From Aureobasidium sp. EXF-3400 (Eukaryota; Ascomycota; Dothideomycetes; Dothideales; Saccotheciaceae), in assembly GCA_024195585.1 (NCBI GenBank), contig SWBL01000193.1, forward strand, positions 31,304-95,303: a DNA stretch of 64,000 nucleotides. Reading direction: 5' to 3'. The notes under the pieces are model-generated. The model worked only from the letters and a program-made list of their open reading frames with translations, searched no databases and was not told the DNA's origin. The translations under genes were made by a program, and so were the position numbers. This document shows, piece by piece, positions 20,561 through 31,588 of this stretch; position 1 is the stretch's first letter; every line of letters begins with the position of its first letter.

Positions 20561-23500
20561 CTATTGCTTGGTGCCGTCATCAAGCTTGAAATTAGGATGA
20601 CCGGCAAATGGCCCGGATCCAAAGGCAGGAGTGGTGTCGTTAGACTGGCTCGGCGGGTGGTGACCATCGATCTGCTGCTGAACTACGACAGGGTCCTGAG
20701 ACTTGGTCTCGGGATGAATCTCAAGCCCGCTCTCACGGCTCAAGTCGCTTCGTGATCTAGCGCGCGAAAACTTCATGCTGTCGGCATCGCCATGGCCACG
20801 TTCTATCGGAGACCATGCAGCTCCAATACTGCCTGCGACAATTCCAGCCATAGCAGCGCCGGCGAATGCTGAGTTGGACCTTGAACGTCCACGCGAGCGA
20901 CGGCGAGAGTCTGGTGTAGGAGGTGCAAGCGACTGAGCTTCTCCCTCGCTGTGCTCACCGTTGGGTGTTTGCGGCAGAGACATGCTACTACGCGATCTGG
21001 ATGCCGAGCGAGAGTGAAGAAGAGCTTCACGAGGATGCTTGAGCGTGAACTTGATTTGGTTGAGACGGCCACCCTTGATTCTCTTGATGAATGCGAGTTC
21101 ATCACGAATGTCAAGAAGGGCCTGGCTGTACTCAAATGGTCGCTCCTCGTCTTCTACGACAAGCTTAGGTGCTGCCTTGCGCTTGAGCCATGCGGGTATC
21201 AGGCGAGTAATGAGCTCATCAGGAATCAGACGGATGATGACACCGATTGGAATAGAGATGGCACCAAGGCCGACTGAGTAACCCCACTGTTCTCCTGTCA
21301 GTCTCTCAACGCTGAAAGCGCGACCGCCAACGAACATGATCATCACCTGGCCGCCGATCATAATAAGCGCAATACCGATGAAGAACACGTTGCGTTGAAC
21401 ACCTTCGAAGATGTTGAACTTGTTGTCGAGACGTCTGTTGTTGAACATGTTGAAAACCTGCATCCAGACAAAGCAGTTGAAGACCATTGCGTTGAGTCGC
21501 TCACGTTCCTTATCGTTAGCGTAGCTCAGTAGACTATTGCCTCCTCGCTTCTGACCGAAGTACAGAACGTAGGTGATAATGAGCTGGTAGATTGCTTGGC
21601 CAATGATCATCTTCCACATGTTCACTGTAATAAGAGGAGCGGATTTGGGAGCGGGCTTGCGGTCGATAATGGTGCGTGTGGGAGGATCGGTAGCCAGAGC
21701 CAGGGCAGCGAACGTATCCATGATGAGGTTGACCCAGAGAAGTTGAACAGCAGTGAGGACAGAAGATTCATCGTTACTGGCCACGGCTGACACGAAGGCC
21801 AACAATACAGCTGTAATGTTGACAGTAATCTGAAATTGCAAGAACTTCTGGACAGCGTCGTTGACAGCACGACCCCACATGAGAGCCTTGATGATGGAAG
21901 CAAAGTTGTCGTCCATGAGAATGATGTCGGAGGCCTCTTTCGCAACCTCGGTACCAGCGATACCCATGGAGAAACCAACATCAGCGGCCTTGAGAGCGGG
22001 AGCATCGTTGGTGCCGTCACCAGTCACTGCGACAGTCTCACCCATCTCTTTCAGACGCTTCACCAGAACACGCTTGTCGTCAGGAGACGATCTTGCCAGG
22101 ACTTGCAGTTTAGGGATGACAGCCAGTTGCTCTTGCTTGGACATCTTTCTGAAGACAGGTCCCTCGAGAGCGACTCCTCCAGGAGTGAAGATGCCGCACT
22201 CGCTAGCGATGGCCTTTGCGGTCATGATGTTGTCTCCTGTAACCATACGAGGGAAGACGCCAGCAGTCAGACAGTCCATGACAGCATCTGTGACACCATC
22301 ACGGAGAGGATCCTGGATACCAATAACTCCGAGGAAGGTCATGTCTTTCAACACGTCTTCGAAGATGGCCTGAGTCTTGTCGTCTTCAGATCTGCGCGCA
22401 TTCTTAGGGGGCCACTGTTCGAAGTCGCGATACAGGAAGCCGATAGTGCGGAGAGAGTTAGATGCGTAAGTCTCGATAAGTTTGTTGAGGGTTGCAATGT
22501 TGTCGTTCGAGATGGACACACCATCGATACCTTTGCTAGGGTCTCTGATGATCATTGTAGCATGTCTCAGCATGATCTCGGAAGCACCCTTGACATACAG
22601 TCTGTACTTGTTGCCAATTTTCTGGACAACACCCATGCATTTGCGGCCAGAATCGAATGGCATGAATTGAACAAGCTCGGCGTTTGAACGCTCGGTGCTA
22701 ATAGCTTCCATGCCTAAGAAGTCGCGAGCGAAAGCCAAAAGAGCCGTCTCTGTTTTTGAACCGATGAAAGTGGTCTTACCGTTCTCTTCGCCCTCAAAGG
22801 CAGTAGAGTTCAACGCGATCGAGTCTTTCATGAGGGTCTTGACATTATCGCCCAGAGTGCCAACAAATTCGCTGGTGTCCACGCTATCGACATTAACTCC
22901 TTGGGCGTCTTGGTCCTTGCTAGCCTTGCTGCTGAAGCGGGAAGTGGTTCCAAAGGTTCCGGCTACGACCGTCATGACGTTCTGTGTGAGTGTACCAGTC
23001 TTGTCAGAGCAAACCGTGGTAGCATTTCCCATGGTCTCGCAAGATCTGAGCACACGGACAAGATTGTTGTCTTTGGTCATGCGCTTAGTAGCGAAAGCTA
23101 GGGCGAGTGTGACAGCTAGAGGCAGACCTTCAGGCACTGCGACGACAACAATGGTGACAGCAACAATCAAAATGTTGAGGAAGTTTTGTGCTTTGTCGGA
23201 AGGGCTTCTATGATCTCCAGGGAGCTTTGCACAGAACTTGATAAACAGTACGATGAACAGCAGCAATGCAGCAGCTCCACCAAGTTTGGCGATGTATTCG
23301 GCCAAAGTGTTCAGCTTTGACTGTAATGGAGTGACTTCGCTGTCCTCACGGAGAGACATCATGGTCTTGCCGTAGCTCGAGTTGACACCGGTAGCGACAA
23401 CAAGGAATTTGCCAACACCTTCAGTAACCTTTGCGCCGGAGAGAATGAAGGGATCCATTTTCTTAAGCGGCTCGTGAGCCTCCATGGCACGCCAGACCTC

Positions 23501-24772
23501 CTCAGAAGCAGTCTTCTTGATGATGTCAGATTCACCGGTCGCGGAAGATTCATCGCACTTGATGCCGTGGCCTTCAATAAGAACACCATCTACTGGGACC
23601 ATGTCACCAGGTTCAAGAAGCAAAATGTCACCAGCAAGGACATCGTGAACCGATAATTCCATAGTCTTTCCAGAGCGTATAACCTTGACCTCGCGGTTGT
23701 CCTTTTTCTTGTTGAGTTTGACGAATTGACGCTCCTTCTGCCAGTCGTTGAGAGCCCCTACTCCGACGACAATGACAATAGCAACAACAATTGCGACACC
23801 TTCGACCCATTCGACGTGCGGTTCTCCAGGTTTTGCAGGAGTGCCGAAGGTTTGGTACAGACCAAGGGCCAGCGAGATGACAGCAGCACCAGTAAGCAAA
23901 AGGAGGATTTTGTCGTTGTAGGCCTCCCAAGCAAGACGCCATAACGGTTTTGCCTTCTTCTCAGGAAGGCGGTTGTCGCCGAAGATGCGCACACGATCAG
24001 AGAAGGAGCCACTGTCAGATTCAGTGCTGTTGCCACCATTTGAGACGTATTGTGCGTTGGGGTTTTCGTGATCGGTAGCCTCTTCGAACGAAACCTGACC
24101 ATCAAGGTGCTGCTCCTCCAAACTCAAACCAGACTTGCGATCAGATCTGAGACCCTTCTCAATACCTGAAATACCTCCTAGGGCATGGAATGCACCCAGA
24201 CTCTTGGGATTGAACATCTTGCCCATCTGGCCAGGGGTGAAAGCGAAAGGGTTGTTCTCTCTTTTGAAGTCGTCCTCGGTACCAGGGTCCGGATGTAATG
24301 CTTCGCTAGCGCTGAGGACTTCGGGGCCGCCATGGCTATCTTGTGGGCCAAACGCCTTAGGCATACCGTGTTCCGGCGATGAGTTGACGTATGTTCCTGT
24401 CGATGATGATTCGGCACCGAGAGTATCAAAGGAACCGGCACGTGAGCGTGCGGGAGGGACTGAGAGGAAGTTCTGGGGGTTGTTGAACGTCGGTGAGGAG
24501 ACATTGTGAGGAGAAGTTGGTCGGCTGTTCTCGTTATCAAAGGAGCTGGATGGGCGCAGATCGGTGGGCGAGGTTTGGTAGGGGTGCAGCCCTGACGGGG
24601 ATTGATCATTGCCCTGCACAGCAAAGCTGTTGTCAGAAAGGGTATCCAAGGCTATGTCCGGACGGATCGAGGGTCTACGCACTGCTGATGTGTCTATGGT
24701 GATGGTGGGTGCTCTACGGCGACCTTGTGCCGGCGAGTCCTGGCTGTGGTTGAAAGGATTCGAGTCCGACAT
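20561..24772 (-). CDS. PMCA-type calcium-transporting P-type ATPase
   Basis: A single exon of 1403 residues starts at 24772 (MSDSNPFNHSQ); an in-frame upstream Met at 24838 would add 22 residues. The N-terminal 280 residues are Ser/Pro-rich and disordered. Next come transmembrane helices (ILLLLTGAAVISLALGLY), the actuator motif ATGES, the VPEGLPLAV helix, the phosphorylation site CSDKTGTLT (Asp about 590), the nucleotide-binding KGASEIML, the hinge TGDGTNDAPALKAADVG and the C-terminal membrane helices. The GLPLAVTLALAFATKRM stretch and the domain order mark the P2B (yeast Pmc1) type, which moves calcium into the vacuole or out of the cell. The C-terminal 200 residues are SR-rich (SRSRSSMSLPQ, RRRSRGRSRSNS) and are a likely regulatory tail. 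Confidence 0.95.
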   Translation of the reverse strand: MSDSNPFNHSQDSPAQGRRRAPTITIDTSAVRRPSIRPDIALDTLSDNSFAVQGNDQSPSGLHPYQTSPTDLRPSSSFDNENSRPTSPHNVSSPTFNNPQNFLSVPPARSRAGSFDTLGAESSSTGTYVNSSPEHGMPKAFGPQDSHGGPEVLSASEALHPDPGTEDDFKRENNPFAFTPGQMGKMFNPKSLGAFHALGGISGIEKGLRSDRKSGLSLEEQHLDGQVSFEEATDHENPNAQYVSNGGNSTESDSGSFSDRVRIFGDNRLPEKKAKPLWRLAWEAYNDKILLLLTGAAVISLALGLYQTFGTPAKPGEPHVEWVEGVAIVVAIVIVVGVGALNDWQKERQFVKLNKKKDNREVKVIRSGKTMELSVHDVLAGDILLLEPGDMVPVDGVLIEGHGIKCDESSATGESDIIKKTASEEVWRAMEAHEPLKKMDPFILSGAKVTEGVGKFLVVATGVNSSYGKTMMSLREDSEVTPLQSKLNTLAEYIAKLGGAAALLLFIVLFIKFCAKLPGDHRSPSDKAQNFLNILIVAVTIVVVAVPEGLPLAVTLALAFATKRMTKDNNLVRVLRSCETMGNATTVCSDKTGTLTQNVMTVVAGTFGTTSRFSSKASKDQDAQGVNVDSVDTSEFVGTLGDNVKTLMKDSIALNSTAFEGEENGKTTFIGSKTETALLAFARDFLGMEAISTERSNAELVQFMPFDSGRKCMGVVQKIGNKYRLYVKGASEIMLRHATMIIRDPSKGIDGVSISNDNIATLNKLIETYASNSLRTIGFLYRDFEQWPPKNARRSEDDKTQAIFEDVLKDMTFLGVIGIQDPLRDGVTDAVMDCLTAGVFPRMVTGDNIMTAKAIASECGIFTPGGVALEGPVFRKMSKQEQLAVIPKLQVLARSSPDDKRVLVKRLKEMGETVAVTGDGTNDAPALKAADVGFSMGIAGTEVAKEASDIILMDDNFASIIKALMWGRAVNDAVQKFLQFQITVNITAVLLAFVSAVASNDESSVLTAVQLLWVNLIMDTFAALALATDPPTRTIIDRKPAPKSAPLITVNMWKMIIGQAIYQLIITYVLYFGQKRGGNSLLSYANDKERERLNAMVFNCFVWMQVFNMFNNRRLDNKFNIFEGVQRNVFFIGIALIMIGGQVMIMFVGGRAFSVERLTGEQWGYSVGLGAISIPIGVIIRLIPDELITRLIPAWLKRKAAPKLVVEDEERPFEYSQALLDIRDELAFIKRIKGGRLNQIKFTLKHPREALLHSRSASRSRSSMSLPQTPNGEHSEGEAQSLAPPTPDSRRRSRGRSRSNSAFAGAAMAGIVAGSIGAAWSPIERGHGDADSMKFSRARSRSDLSRESGLEIHPETKSQDPVVVQQQIDGHHPPSQSNDTTPAFGSGPFAGHPNFKLDDGTKQ

Positions 24773-26491
24773 GGTTGTGGCTGGTGTTGCGCCGCAGGAA
24801 TGCAGAACACCGTGGCTATGTCGAGGTTGAGTGAACAATGATCATCCGTAGGAGGTGTGGCTTGACCTTTCATGCAATGATGTGAGGCGAATAGAGGCTG
24901 TGCTGAGAATGTGTCTAGCGTAGGTCGAGCCCGGGATGGTGGCAGTGAAGTCCAGTGATGGCGTTTAAGAGATGGTAAATGCTCAATAGTACTAGGCACA
25001 TGACAAAAGCATCAGCAATCCGATATGGCTTCGCCCATATACAAATGTCATAAGGCAAGGGGGCGCAGTGATAGATGTCCAAGAGCCAAGAATCTCTTAG
25101 GCTCGATTTGCTGGTTGCTATGCGGTGAAAGAAAGTGGAAAGAGGCTTTATTACACTTTACCATCGACACTGCCCGTTGCCGACTACTATTCAGTCTGCC
25201 AACGCTCGTCTTCACCGGCGGCTGGCTAACTGTGGGTTCGAGGGTAGAGATATGCTGGGCGCTGCAGCGATAGGCAGGCTGTGCTGAGTCAAATGGTCGT
25301 TTTTTTGCGCGGTTATGCGACTGCTTGTTTCGATATACAGCTTTACAGCCAAACAGAACGCAAGTAAGGAGAAGTAGCAGCAACAAGGAGTCAATTATCC
25401 TGCAGAACCAGGTCTTTGCTTCGACTGCCGCCAGACAGCAAAAGTCGGCAAGCAGCTGTCAGAAGACACAGCTCTGTAGTAACTAGTTTTCTCCTCACGT
25501 CCATCTTGTCGCATGGTGGTTGTGTTAGCAGTGTACGCCAAGTGCACAGCCCCAAAGATGAAAACTAGCGTGATCGTCCTTCCGCCTCGGCCCCCTGTCA
25601 AAGAGCCTCATCGGCGCTTCCATTGGCCGTTATGCCTGACTCTTGTTCAGGTCTGGTCGCTTTTATGCGACCTGCCTTCGCCCTCTGCATCTCTTGCCGA
25701 ACCATACAGCTTTCGCACGACAAAAGATTGCTTGTTCGAACGCACGATATGCGAGAACGACGACTGTCTTGAGCGAATGCGACAGAAAGTTTGGGCCTAA
25801 AGTAAACGATAAATTGCAACAACCGAAGCCTTGGTCCCCTCTCAGTCAACGCACAAACACTCTCATTTCAACACTCTGCAATCGAGCAGATATGGTAGAT
25901 TGTTTCTGTTGCGATGCCATGGCTATCAGCAAAACATCTACCCGGCAGTGGTGGCGCTCTGGTGCGACTCTACCAACCAATCCTCCCTGGCCTTGTATGC
26001 GGTATCTCGACAGACTATCCTTGCTCAAAAGAAGCAGAACTTATTAACTCATTGTACCTTGTTGCACGTCAAATTACTTTTGTAAGCCCTTACGGATGCT
26101 CTGCTCTTTTGTTTGTTATCGGGCAGATCTTCTTACGGCCTCAAGCCCTCTAACTAGTGCTCGATGGCGTGAGAGCAATATTTCTCTCATGGTCGTCGAC
26201 CTTCTTGATGAGGACATGCTTTTCGAAGCTTCGATACGCCGAGCCGTGGCATCAACGAACACAGCCCCCGCCAAGGTCAACATGCACACCGCAGAGTGAG
26301 GTCAGCGGATGCTGCGGGCTATACTCACTTGTACGCCGTACCCAAGGTGTGCTATGCTTTGAATTGATTGGTAAGATGTATCTTATCGACTAAACATCGC
26401 CCACGTCTCGATACTCTACGAAGCAGGTGAGAGATTTGCTATAAGCTTATATTACGAACTGCGGTTGGCCAGACATCAGCCATGTCCATCA
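24773..26491. other. Intergenic region, 1.7 kb
   Basis: This is the upstream region of the calcium pump and the 3' region of the nucleoside hydrolase. Several open frames of 60-135 codons occur on both strands, but none has recognisable motifs, plausible splice partners or consistent codon use. I see no RNA gene or repeat. Confidence 0.4.
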
Positions 26492-28083
26492 TCATGCGCC
26501 AAACACTCTTTGAAGCAAGTACGGCGCAAACATGTCGAAACCGGGCGACTGTACACATCTTCCGACTCGGTTACCCGCATTGGGGCTGAGCCAGTTGCCT
26601 GCATCACCAGGGATCTCACCCTCACCGTCGTCCGGGGCCCGCTTCTTTCTGCCACGTCTATCAACAACCGTCATGCCTCGTGTCCATTGCCCCGTGGTCT
26701 CGATTCTAATATCCTCGTCTTTCTTAATCTTCCATCCTGCATCATCGTGAGTGAGCGCGTACCAGATACACAGAGGATCGTGCAATTCGAGTCCAACAGA
26801 GTCACCACTAATACCTTCCATCAACGATTCAACTTTATCGAACGTCGAGTTCAGGAATGCTGCGGTCCACTCTGCCAAGGGCGAACCAGCCTCAATCAAG
26901 GGCTGGATCGTCTGTTTGACCTGACCTCGGGTGATCTTGTGAGGTGTCGTAATGTCAAGAGGGAACACGGTGAGCTTGAGCTGTCTCGACAGTTTTGCTG
27001 GGTATGGCGCCAAGTGAGGCAGTGACTGTGAGCCAGGCAGTGCAGGAGGCGAAGGAGGAATAGTCGAGTTCGGGGTAGGCGAAGTAAGTGCATACACACG
27101 GGCCGTGGCAATGCTGTCGGCGTATGTGTTGAACTCGGCCACCGGGGTCACCTGGTTACGGATATTTAGACTCGTGCGCAAAGGTGTTTGTGGAGCCTTG
27201 ATCAGGCGGAATGGTGGCTCTGGGATTGAGGCGGGTGGGTAGATAGGGGGAGGAGGTTTTCGTACATTGCCTGGCTCGTTGATGGTGTTTCCCATGACGA
27301 CCACTTCCTTCACACGCAAGAATGTCTCAGGATCCTGAGCTGCAGCGATGGCCAAGTTGGTTAAGGGTCCGATGGCAACAATGGTAATAGTGTCTGGCTC
27401 GTTCTCCTTCAGCAGACGCAGTATCTCCTCATGGGAACGTCGCTGAGAGGGCTTGAACATGGATGCCTCGCAGACCTGCTGAGAGGTGACAGTTCCCTCT
27501 GGTGAGAGAGGCGCTCCTTCAGCCGCATCGAAGAGCATCTTCCAAGTCTCTTGAGGAGTGAGATGCGGGTGCTGGAACGATGTTAGCCAATTGGACATCC
27601 CGTGCTACTGACACGACAACAATACATACGCTGGAATGAATGCCACCGAGGCCATCAGTACCATCTGTGTTCATCAGCGCACTAATCACACCGACTATTC
27701 AAAGCACTTACGGAAGAAATCAGCCATCATAAGCTGCTCTGCCAAAGGCTCTTCAGCACCAACAGCAACAAGAGGCTTCGAAGCTCTCAGTGTCTCGAAA
27801 CCTAGATCTTTGCCATTCTTGCTTCTCCACTCAATCTCTCTTTCAATGTGGTGAAACAGCGATACTGCATTTCTAAGGCAGTTCTGTACATCGATGTTGC
27901 CAAAGGTCAAAGAAATTAGGAGGACTTCAATCTCTTCAGGCGTACCGGCGAATGCCAAGAGCATGGCCAGGATATCATCGACACCCTAGGAGATGTGTTG
28001 GCCATAATGTTGATATATGGAGTGGTAACATGTGATAGACGTACTGGGTCGGAGTCGATGATGATCTTTTGCTTAGGTGCCAT
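26492..28083 (-). CDS. Inosine-uridine-type nucleoside hydrolase
   Basis: Four exons (28045-28083, 27712-27985, 27630-27664, 26492-27571) with introns of 59, 47 and 58 bp encode 475 residues. Exon 3 is only 35 bases. The start MAPKQKIIIDSDP joins in frame to GVDDILAMLLAF, forming the calcium-binding DSDPGVDD signature of the family. Further motifs are the HGTDGLGGIH segment created by the small exon, TIVAIGPLTNLAIA, VVMGNTINEPGN and AEFNTYADS, and the C-terminal LHDPLCIWYAL with the catalytic-region His-Asp pair. These enzymes hydrolyse ribonucleosides to base and ribose for salvage. A Pro-rich insertion (SPTPNSTIPPSPPALPG) lengthens it relative to protozoan enzymes. Confidence 0.93.
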
Positions 28084-28742
28084 GATGGTGTCCTTAGGTT
28101 CTGTGTGTCTTTGTAATGAATTTATGTATTGGATCTGGTCCGGAGAGTTTAAGCGGTGTTATCTCGATATGTGTTCTTGGGAGAGTGGTGGATGCTTCGT
28201 GCCAGAAAGGTTGACGTTGCTACCCGCTTTTTTGACACGGCTTCATTATTTGACAAGATGATTTTCAATTTCTCTATGCAGTTGCTCAGGTAGTACGTGT
28301 TTAAATCCAGAGATTCAGGATATACACTCGGTCACGATTGTCAGAGCAAACAGTGTCTGGCAATCAGATATGACGAGTGTAGACGATGACTTCTATCTGG
28401 GAGATTTGACAACAGGGTGGCAGTCTCGACGACATTTTGGTTCCTGCGCACAGACCACCCACGCTGTATAAAAAGTCTGCTTTCCCAAACCCTCTTTCTT
28501 CCGTCAACAATGTCAGTCGCCCACCCTTAGAGTCTCGGTACGACATTTCAATGTTTGTACAGGTCCATGAGGCCTCCATAGCGTGCTCCGGTGGTCGCAG
28601 AATCAAATACGCCTTCTGTCTAATTGTATCTATCTTCTTTCGGGAAGAGATGGGAATGCAGCATGGACACGGGTGTGAAATCTCTATTCTAGAATTTATA
28701 CATTTCTTGCGTGAGTTGTGGCTATGGGTGTGCCGCCCTAGT
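28084..28742. other. Intergenic region
   Basis: This is the promoter of the nucleoside hydrolase gene and the 3' region of CMC4. No gene is recognised; short open frames have no support. Confidence 0.4.
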
Positions 28743-29226
28743 CTATTTGATTCCTTGCGCGCGCTGTCTCATCTTCAGTCTGGAGATCGCGAAGAGCATG
28801 TCAACAACCAAGTCTGAAAGAGGAACAAGTGACGAATCGTTCTTACCTCAAGAGGCCAGCCTTTGGGCAACTCACGGTTGAGGCGCTATCACCATTCTTT
28901 TCGTAAAACCCATTGCAGCACTCGTAGAGAGCATCAATCTGAGCGCGATCAATATTGTTTTCTTGTGTATGGATTGAGAATCGGCGACGCACCTGCTTCT
29001 GGCATTTGCTCTCGTCGTAGCCATTCTTCTGTATGCAATCTGCCACTATGTGAACACGCTTTCCCCTACTAGTACATCATGCCAACTACTACCTTGGATC
29101 GCACATGCGCGAGGATGACAAGGAGGGTCGGTCTTGAGATCTTGCTCCAAGCCCTACATGTTGCTATTAGCTGAAATACCTTTGAGAATTGGACTGAAAA
29201 GCGTCTTTGTCATGACCTCATACCAT
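28743..29226 (-). CDS. CMC4: Mitochondrial Cx9C-type protein Cmc4
   Basis: Five exons (29224-29226, 29093-29153, 28993-29045, 28847-28938, 28743-28779) separated by introns of 70, 47, 54 and 67 bp encode 81 residues. Every junction keeps frame. Exon 1 is the ATG alone, followed at once by a GTATGA donor. The product has CHPRACAIQVADCIQ, YDESKCQKQIDALYECC, CPKAGLL and LKMRQRAQGIK. This matches yeast Cmc4 in cysteine pattern and in the LKM(K/R)QR tail. Cmc4 is a small intermembrane-space protein of the twin-cysteine class that folds through disulphides. An apparent stop at 28843-28845 belongs to the GTAAG donor of intron 4. Four introns in a 246-base coding sequence is unusually dense. Confidence 0.88.
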
Positions 29227-29771
29227 GATTGGAATTTGAGGCAGTTGTGAGAGTCTTGTGGAAGTGACAAGTGAAGGTAAAGAGAACAGCTAGAGAACCG
29301 AGAGGGTTCGAAGGGCAATTTCTAGCAAGTTCGGTGAAACGTCGAGTCCTTGTGTTCGTGTTGTATGCAACTCCCAGACGCTTCAGTGATTATTGGACTT
29401 TGAGGAAGGCGCCTCGCAAAAGACCCCGCGTGTGCCTGCTTCAATTGAGCGCGAACTGGCGTCACTGCTGCCCTCTCATTTTCAGCTGCTCAAGTCTTTC
29501 ACACCTCTCTTATTCACGTCACATAGATCCATCAGGTAACTCCTCTTTCCAACACTTCTCATCTTCAGCCGGCCACGGAACTCACCAACTCATCGCAGCT
29601 CGTCGCAGCTTTCATCAACTCGACACCTCAACCCGCGCCACCACGTGAGCCGACAACGATCGCAACAGCAAGACCCGCCTTCGCAAGGTACTCTCTCTCT
29701 TCCACACCTCACCTCACACTTCTCTACAACAGCCTCATCTAACACCACCGCTTCGCGACAGAAAACACAAA
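29227..29771. other. Divergent promoter region of CMC4 and SUMO
   Basis: No gene is recognised. Near the SUMO start the plus strand is C/T/A-rich. A candidate 45-bp 5'UTR intron (GTACTC to ACAACAG, about 29688-29732) precedes the SUMO ATG; it is suggested by sequence only. Confidence 0.4.
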
Positions 29772-30124
29772 ATGTCTGACACCGGATCACCACCTCAAAA
29801 GCCTGAGGGCGGCGAGCACCTCAACATCAAGGTGACCGACAACAACAACGAAGTCTACTTCAAGATCAAGCGCACCACCCAGCTCAAGAAGCTTATGGAT
29901 GCTTTCTGCGAGCGTCAAGGAAAGGCCCCTACCAGTGTGCGATTCCTCTTCGACGGCCAGAGAGTCAACCCCACCGACAACCCTGAGACTGTGAGTTGCC
30001 CTTTCCTCTTCCGCCCTCGCGTTCGCACTTTGTTCTGTATCTGTGGCTGACACCGATCTCACAGCTTGATATGCAAGACGGCGATACCCTCGAGGTCCAC
30101 CAAGAGCAGATCGGTGGCTGCTAA
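29772..30124 (+). CDS. SUMO (Smt3-type ubiquitin-like modifier)
   Basis: Exons 29772-29990 and 30065-30124 (74-bp intron) encode 92 residues. After a 15-residue flexible start come the beta-grasp segments HLNIKVTDNNNEVYFKIKR, LKKLMDAFCERQG, SVRFLFDGQRV, TLDMQDGDTLEV and HQEQIGGC. The C-terminus is Gly-Gly-Cys: the di-glycine is the conjugation site and one residue must be trimmed by a SUMO protease. The EVYFKIK, LKKLM and FLFDGQR features separate it from ubiquitin and Nedd8. SUMO is attached to lysines of nuclear proteins. Length is normal for ascomycetes. Confidence 0.96.
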
Positions 30125-30793
30125 TCACCTTCTCACACCACGAACCACTACAACAAGCAATACTCGGGGAACATGCGTCTGCAAGCAAGGATATGGCGAG
30201 GTAGAATGCGTGCACCCTAGATGGTGCAACTTGGCGTTTGTTTCCAAGCTGGAGTCATAATCAATCAGGGCGGTTTATCTATACCAGTCCAAATCGGGGC
30301 ATGTGCTTTCTTCGACTGCTTTTCTTGCCAACGGAAGAGCGTAGCGCTGCTCTCCTGCCCCGTATCTTACTCTTTTTCTCGCACACAAAAGATTTGCACA
30401 GAACGATCAAGGTATCGAAAAGATTTGATTGCTATTGAGATTTCTCGAGGCTCATCGCTCCTTACTATGCTTGCTCTGCCAAATGCTCCTGATGTATCCT
30501 TCTATACCTTCTCTCCCTAGATGCTTGCCTCATATACTGCCTATCTGTCGTTTGCTTCGTGGTAATGTCAACTTAAAAGAGTCCTCATACGATACCCTGT
30601 CTTCAACGCTTACGATGCGAATCCGCACGCGCTTCCTCTTTTCGAGTTTTGCGCTCTGAGCGATTCATGTGTGCTCATCGAGCCCAAGTAGTCCCATGAA
30701 TTCAAGCCTGCCATATCCTCGAGTCTCATGGCAGGCAAGTCTCAGGTATTGCAATGCCAAATGTGTAGTCTCTTGTCTCTGTCCACAACTGCT
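30125..30793. other. Convergent intergenic region
   Basis: This is the SUMO 3' region and the end of the minus-strand gene. No feature is recognised. Confidence 0.45.
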
Positions 30794-31588
30794 TCAATCA
30801 TCCCAGATCGCAGCCTTGGCCTTTGCGGCATCCTCCTCTGCCTTTTTCTTTGCCTCTCTCTCCTTGTCTCTCTTTCTCTTCTCCTGCTCCCTCATAGCTT
30901 TGTCGTAGGCTCTCTGCTCTTCTGTCCTTCTTGGTACCTTGACACCCAGAGCACCAGCGATCAATCGATGGGCTACGGCATTTGTCTTTTCAGGGCGACG
31001 CTCGGAAGAAGTGCTTGAAGAGGGAGTGGTGCTGTGCGAAGGTGGTGTCAGACTTCGGCTCGGTGGTGAGAGGGCGGCAGAGCGATATTTAAGGTGAGGC
31101 GGGATGTAAGACGATTGTGGTACGGATGCTGGCTCTGGAGTTGACTTCGCGGTTTGCTCGGTGGTGGTGCTTGCGGGCTCTTGGTTTGATGATGCTTCTT
31201 CCTCCCATGAGTCTGCGACTTCGGTGGCGGGCTTGCTGTATTTGCGATGGGGAGCCATGCTTCTGGTTTCGGTCTTTGGCTTGGGCTCTGCAACCGACTC
31301 TTTTGATGGTGCAGGAGCGGGTGTTGTTCTTGTCTCCATTGAGGCCTTGGGTTCAGTAGAAGCGATGACGTCCGACTTGATAGACCTCTCGGATGTAGTG
31401 CGTGAGACTGCGGGTCTATTGTTCGCATCCTTGACCGGTGCTGCGGTGCTAGTCTCGACGGACTTGTTCGCTTGAGCGTACTTTCGGTGCGGTGGAGTGT
31501 AGCGAGGAGTATCGGCATGACGCTTGCCACTAACAGACATCCTCTCCATCTGTTGCGACAGCCCATTCGTCGACTGAGAGCTTGCCAT
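30794..31588 (-). CDS. Disordered protein with three PH(R/L)KY motifs
   Basis: This is an intronless gene of 264 residues; I do not recognise a named family. Residues 1-190 are rich in Ser, Thr, Pro and Ala and look disordered. Inside lie three spaced copies of one short motif: TPPHRKYAQ near residue 31, MAPHRKYSKP near residue 114 and IPPHLKYRS near residue 165. The C-terminal 75 residues look conserved and helical: AVAHRLIAGALGVKVPRRTEEQRAYDKAMREQ, quoted here in parts as RLIAGALGVKVP and EEQRAYDKAMREQEK, then a long K/E/A helix ending AAIWDD. The pattern suggests a scaffold or RNA/protein interaction factor; that is inference. Confidence 0.7.
   Translation of the reverse strand: MASSQSTNGLSQQMERMSVSGKRHADTPRYTPPHRKYAQANKSVETSTAAPVKDANNRPAVSRTTSERSIKSDVIASTEPKASMETRTTPAPAPSKESVAEPKPKTETRSMAPHRKYSKPATEVADSWEEEASSNQEPASTTTEQTAKSTPEPASVPQSSYIPPHLKYRSAALSPPSRSLTPPSHSTTPSSSTSSERRPEKTNAVAHRLIAGALGVKVPRRTEEQRAYDKAMREQEKRKRDKEREAKKKAEEDAAKAKAAIWDD

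Noticed and set aside
21836..23213. Long plus-strand open frames (up to 283 codons) opposite the calcium pump gene
   Set aside because: They are antisense shadows of a strongly conserved, long coding sequence; no independent motif is present.
28843..28845. TAA taken as the end of CMC4
   Set aside because: It lies in a GTAAG donor; splicing to 28779 adds LKMRQRAQGIK, which matches the Cmc4 tail.
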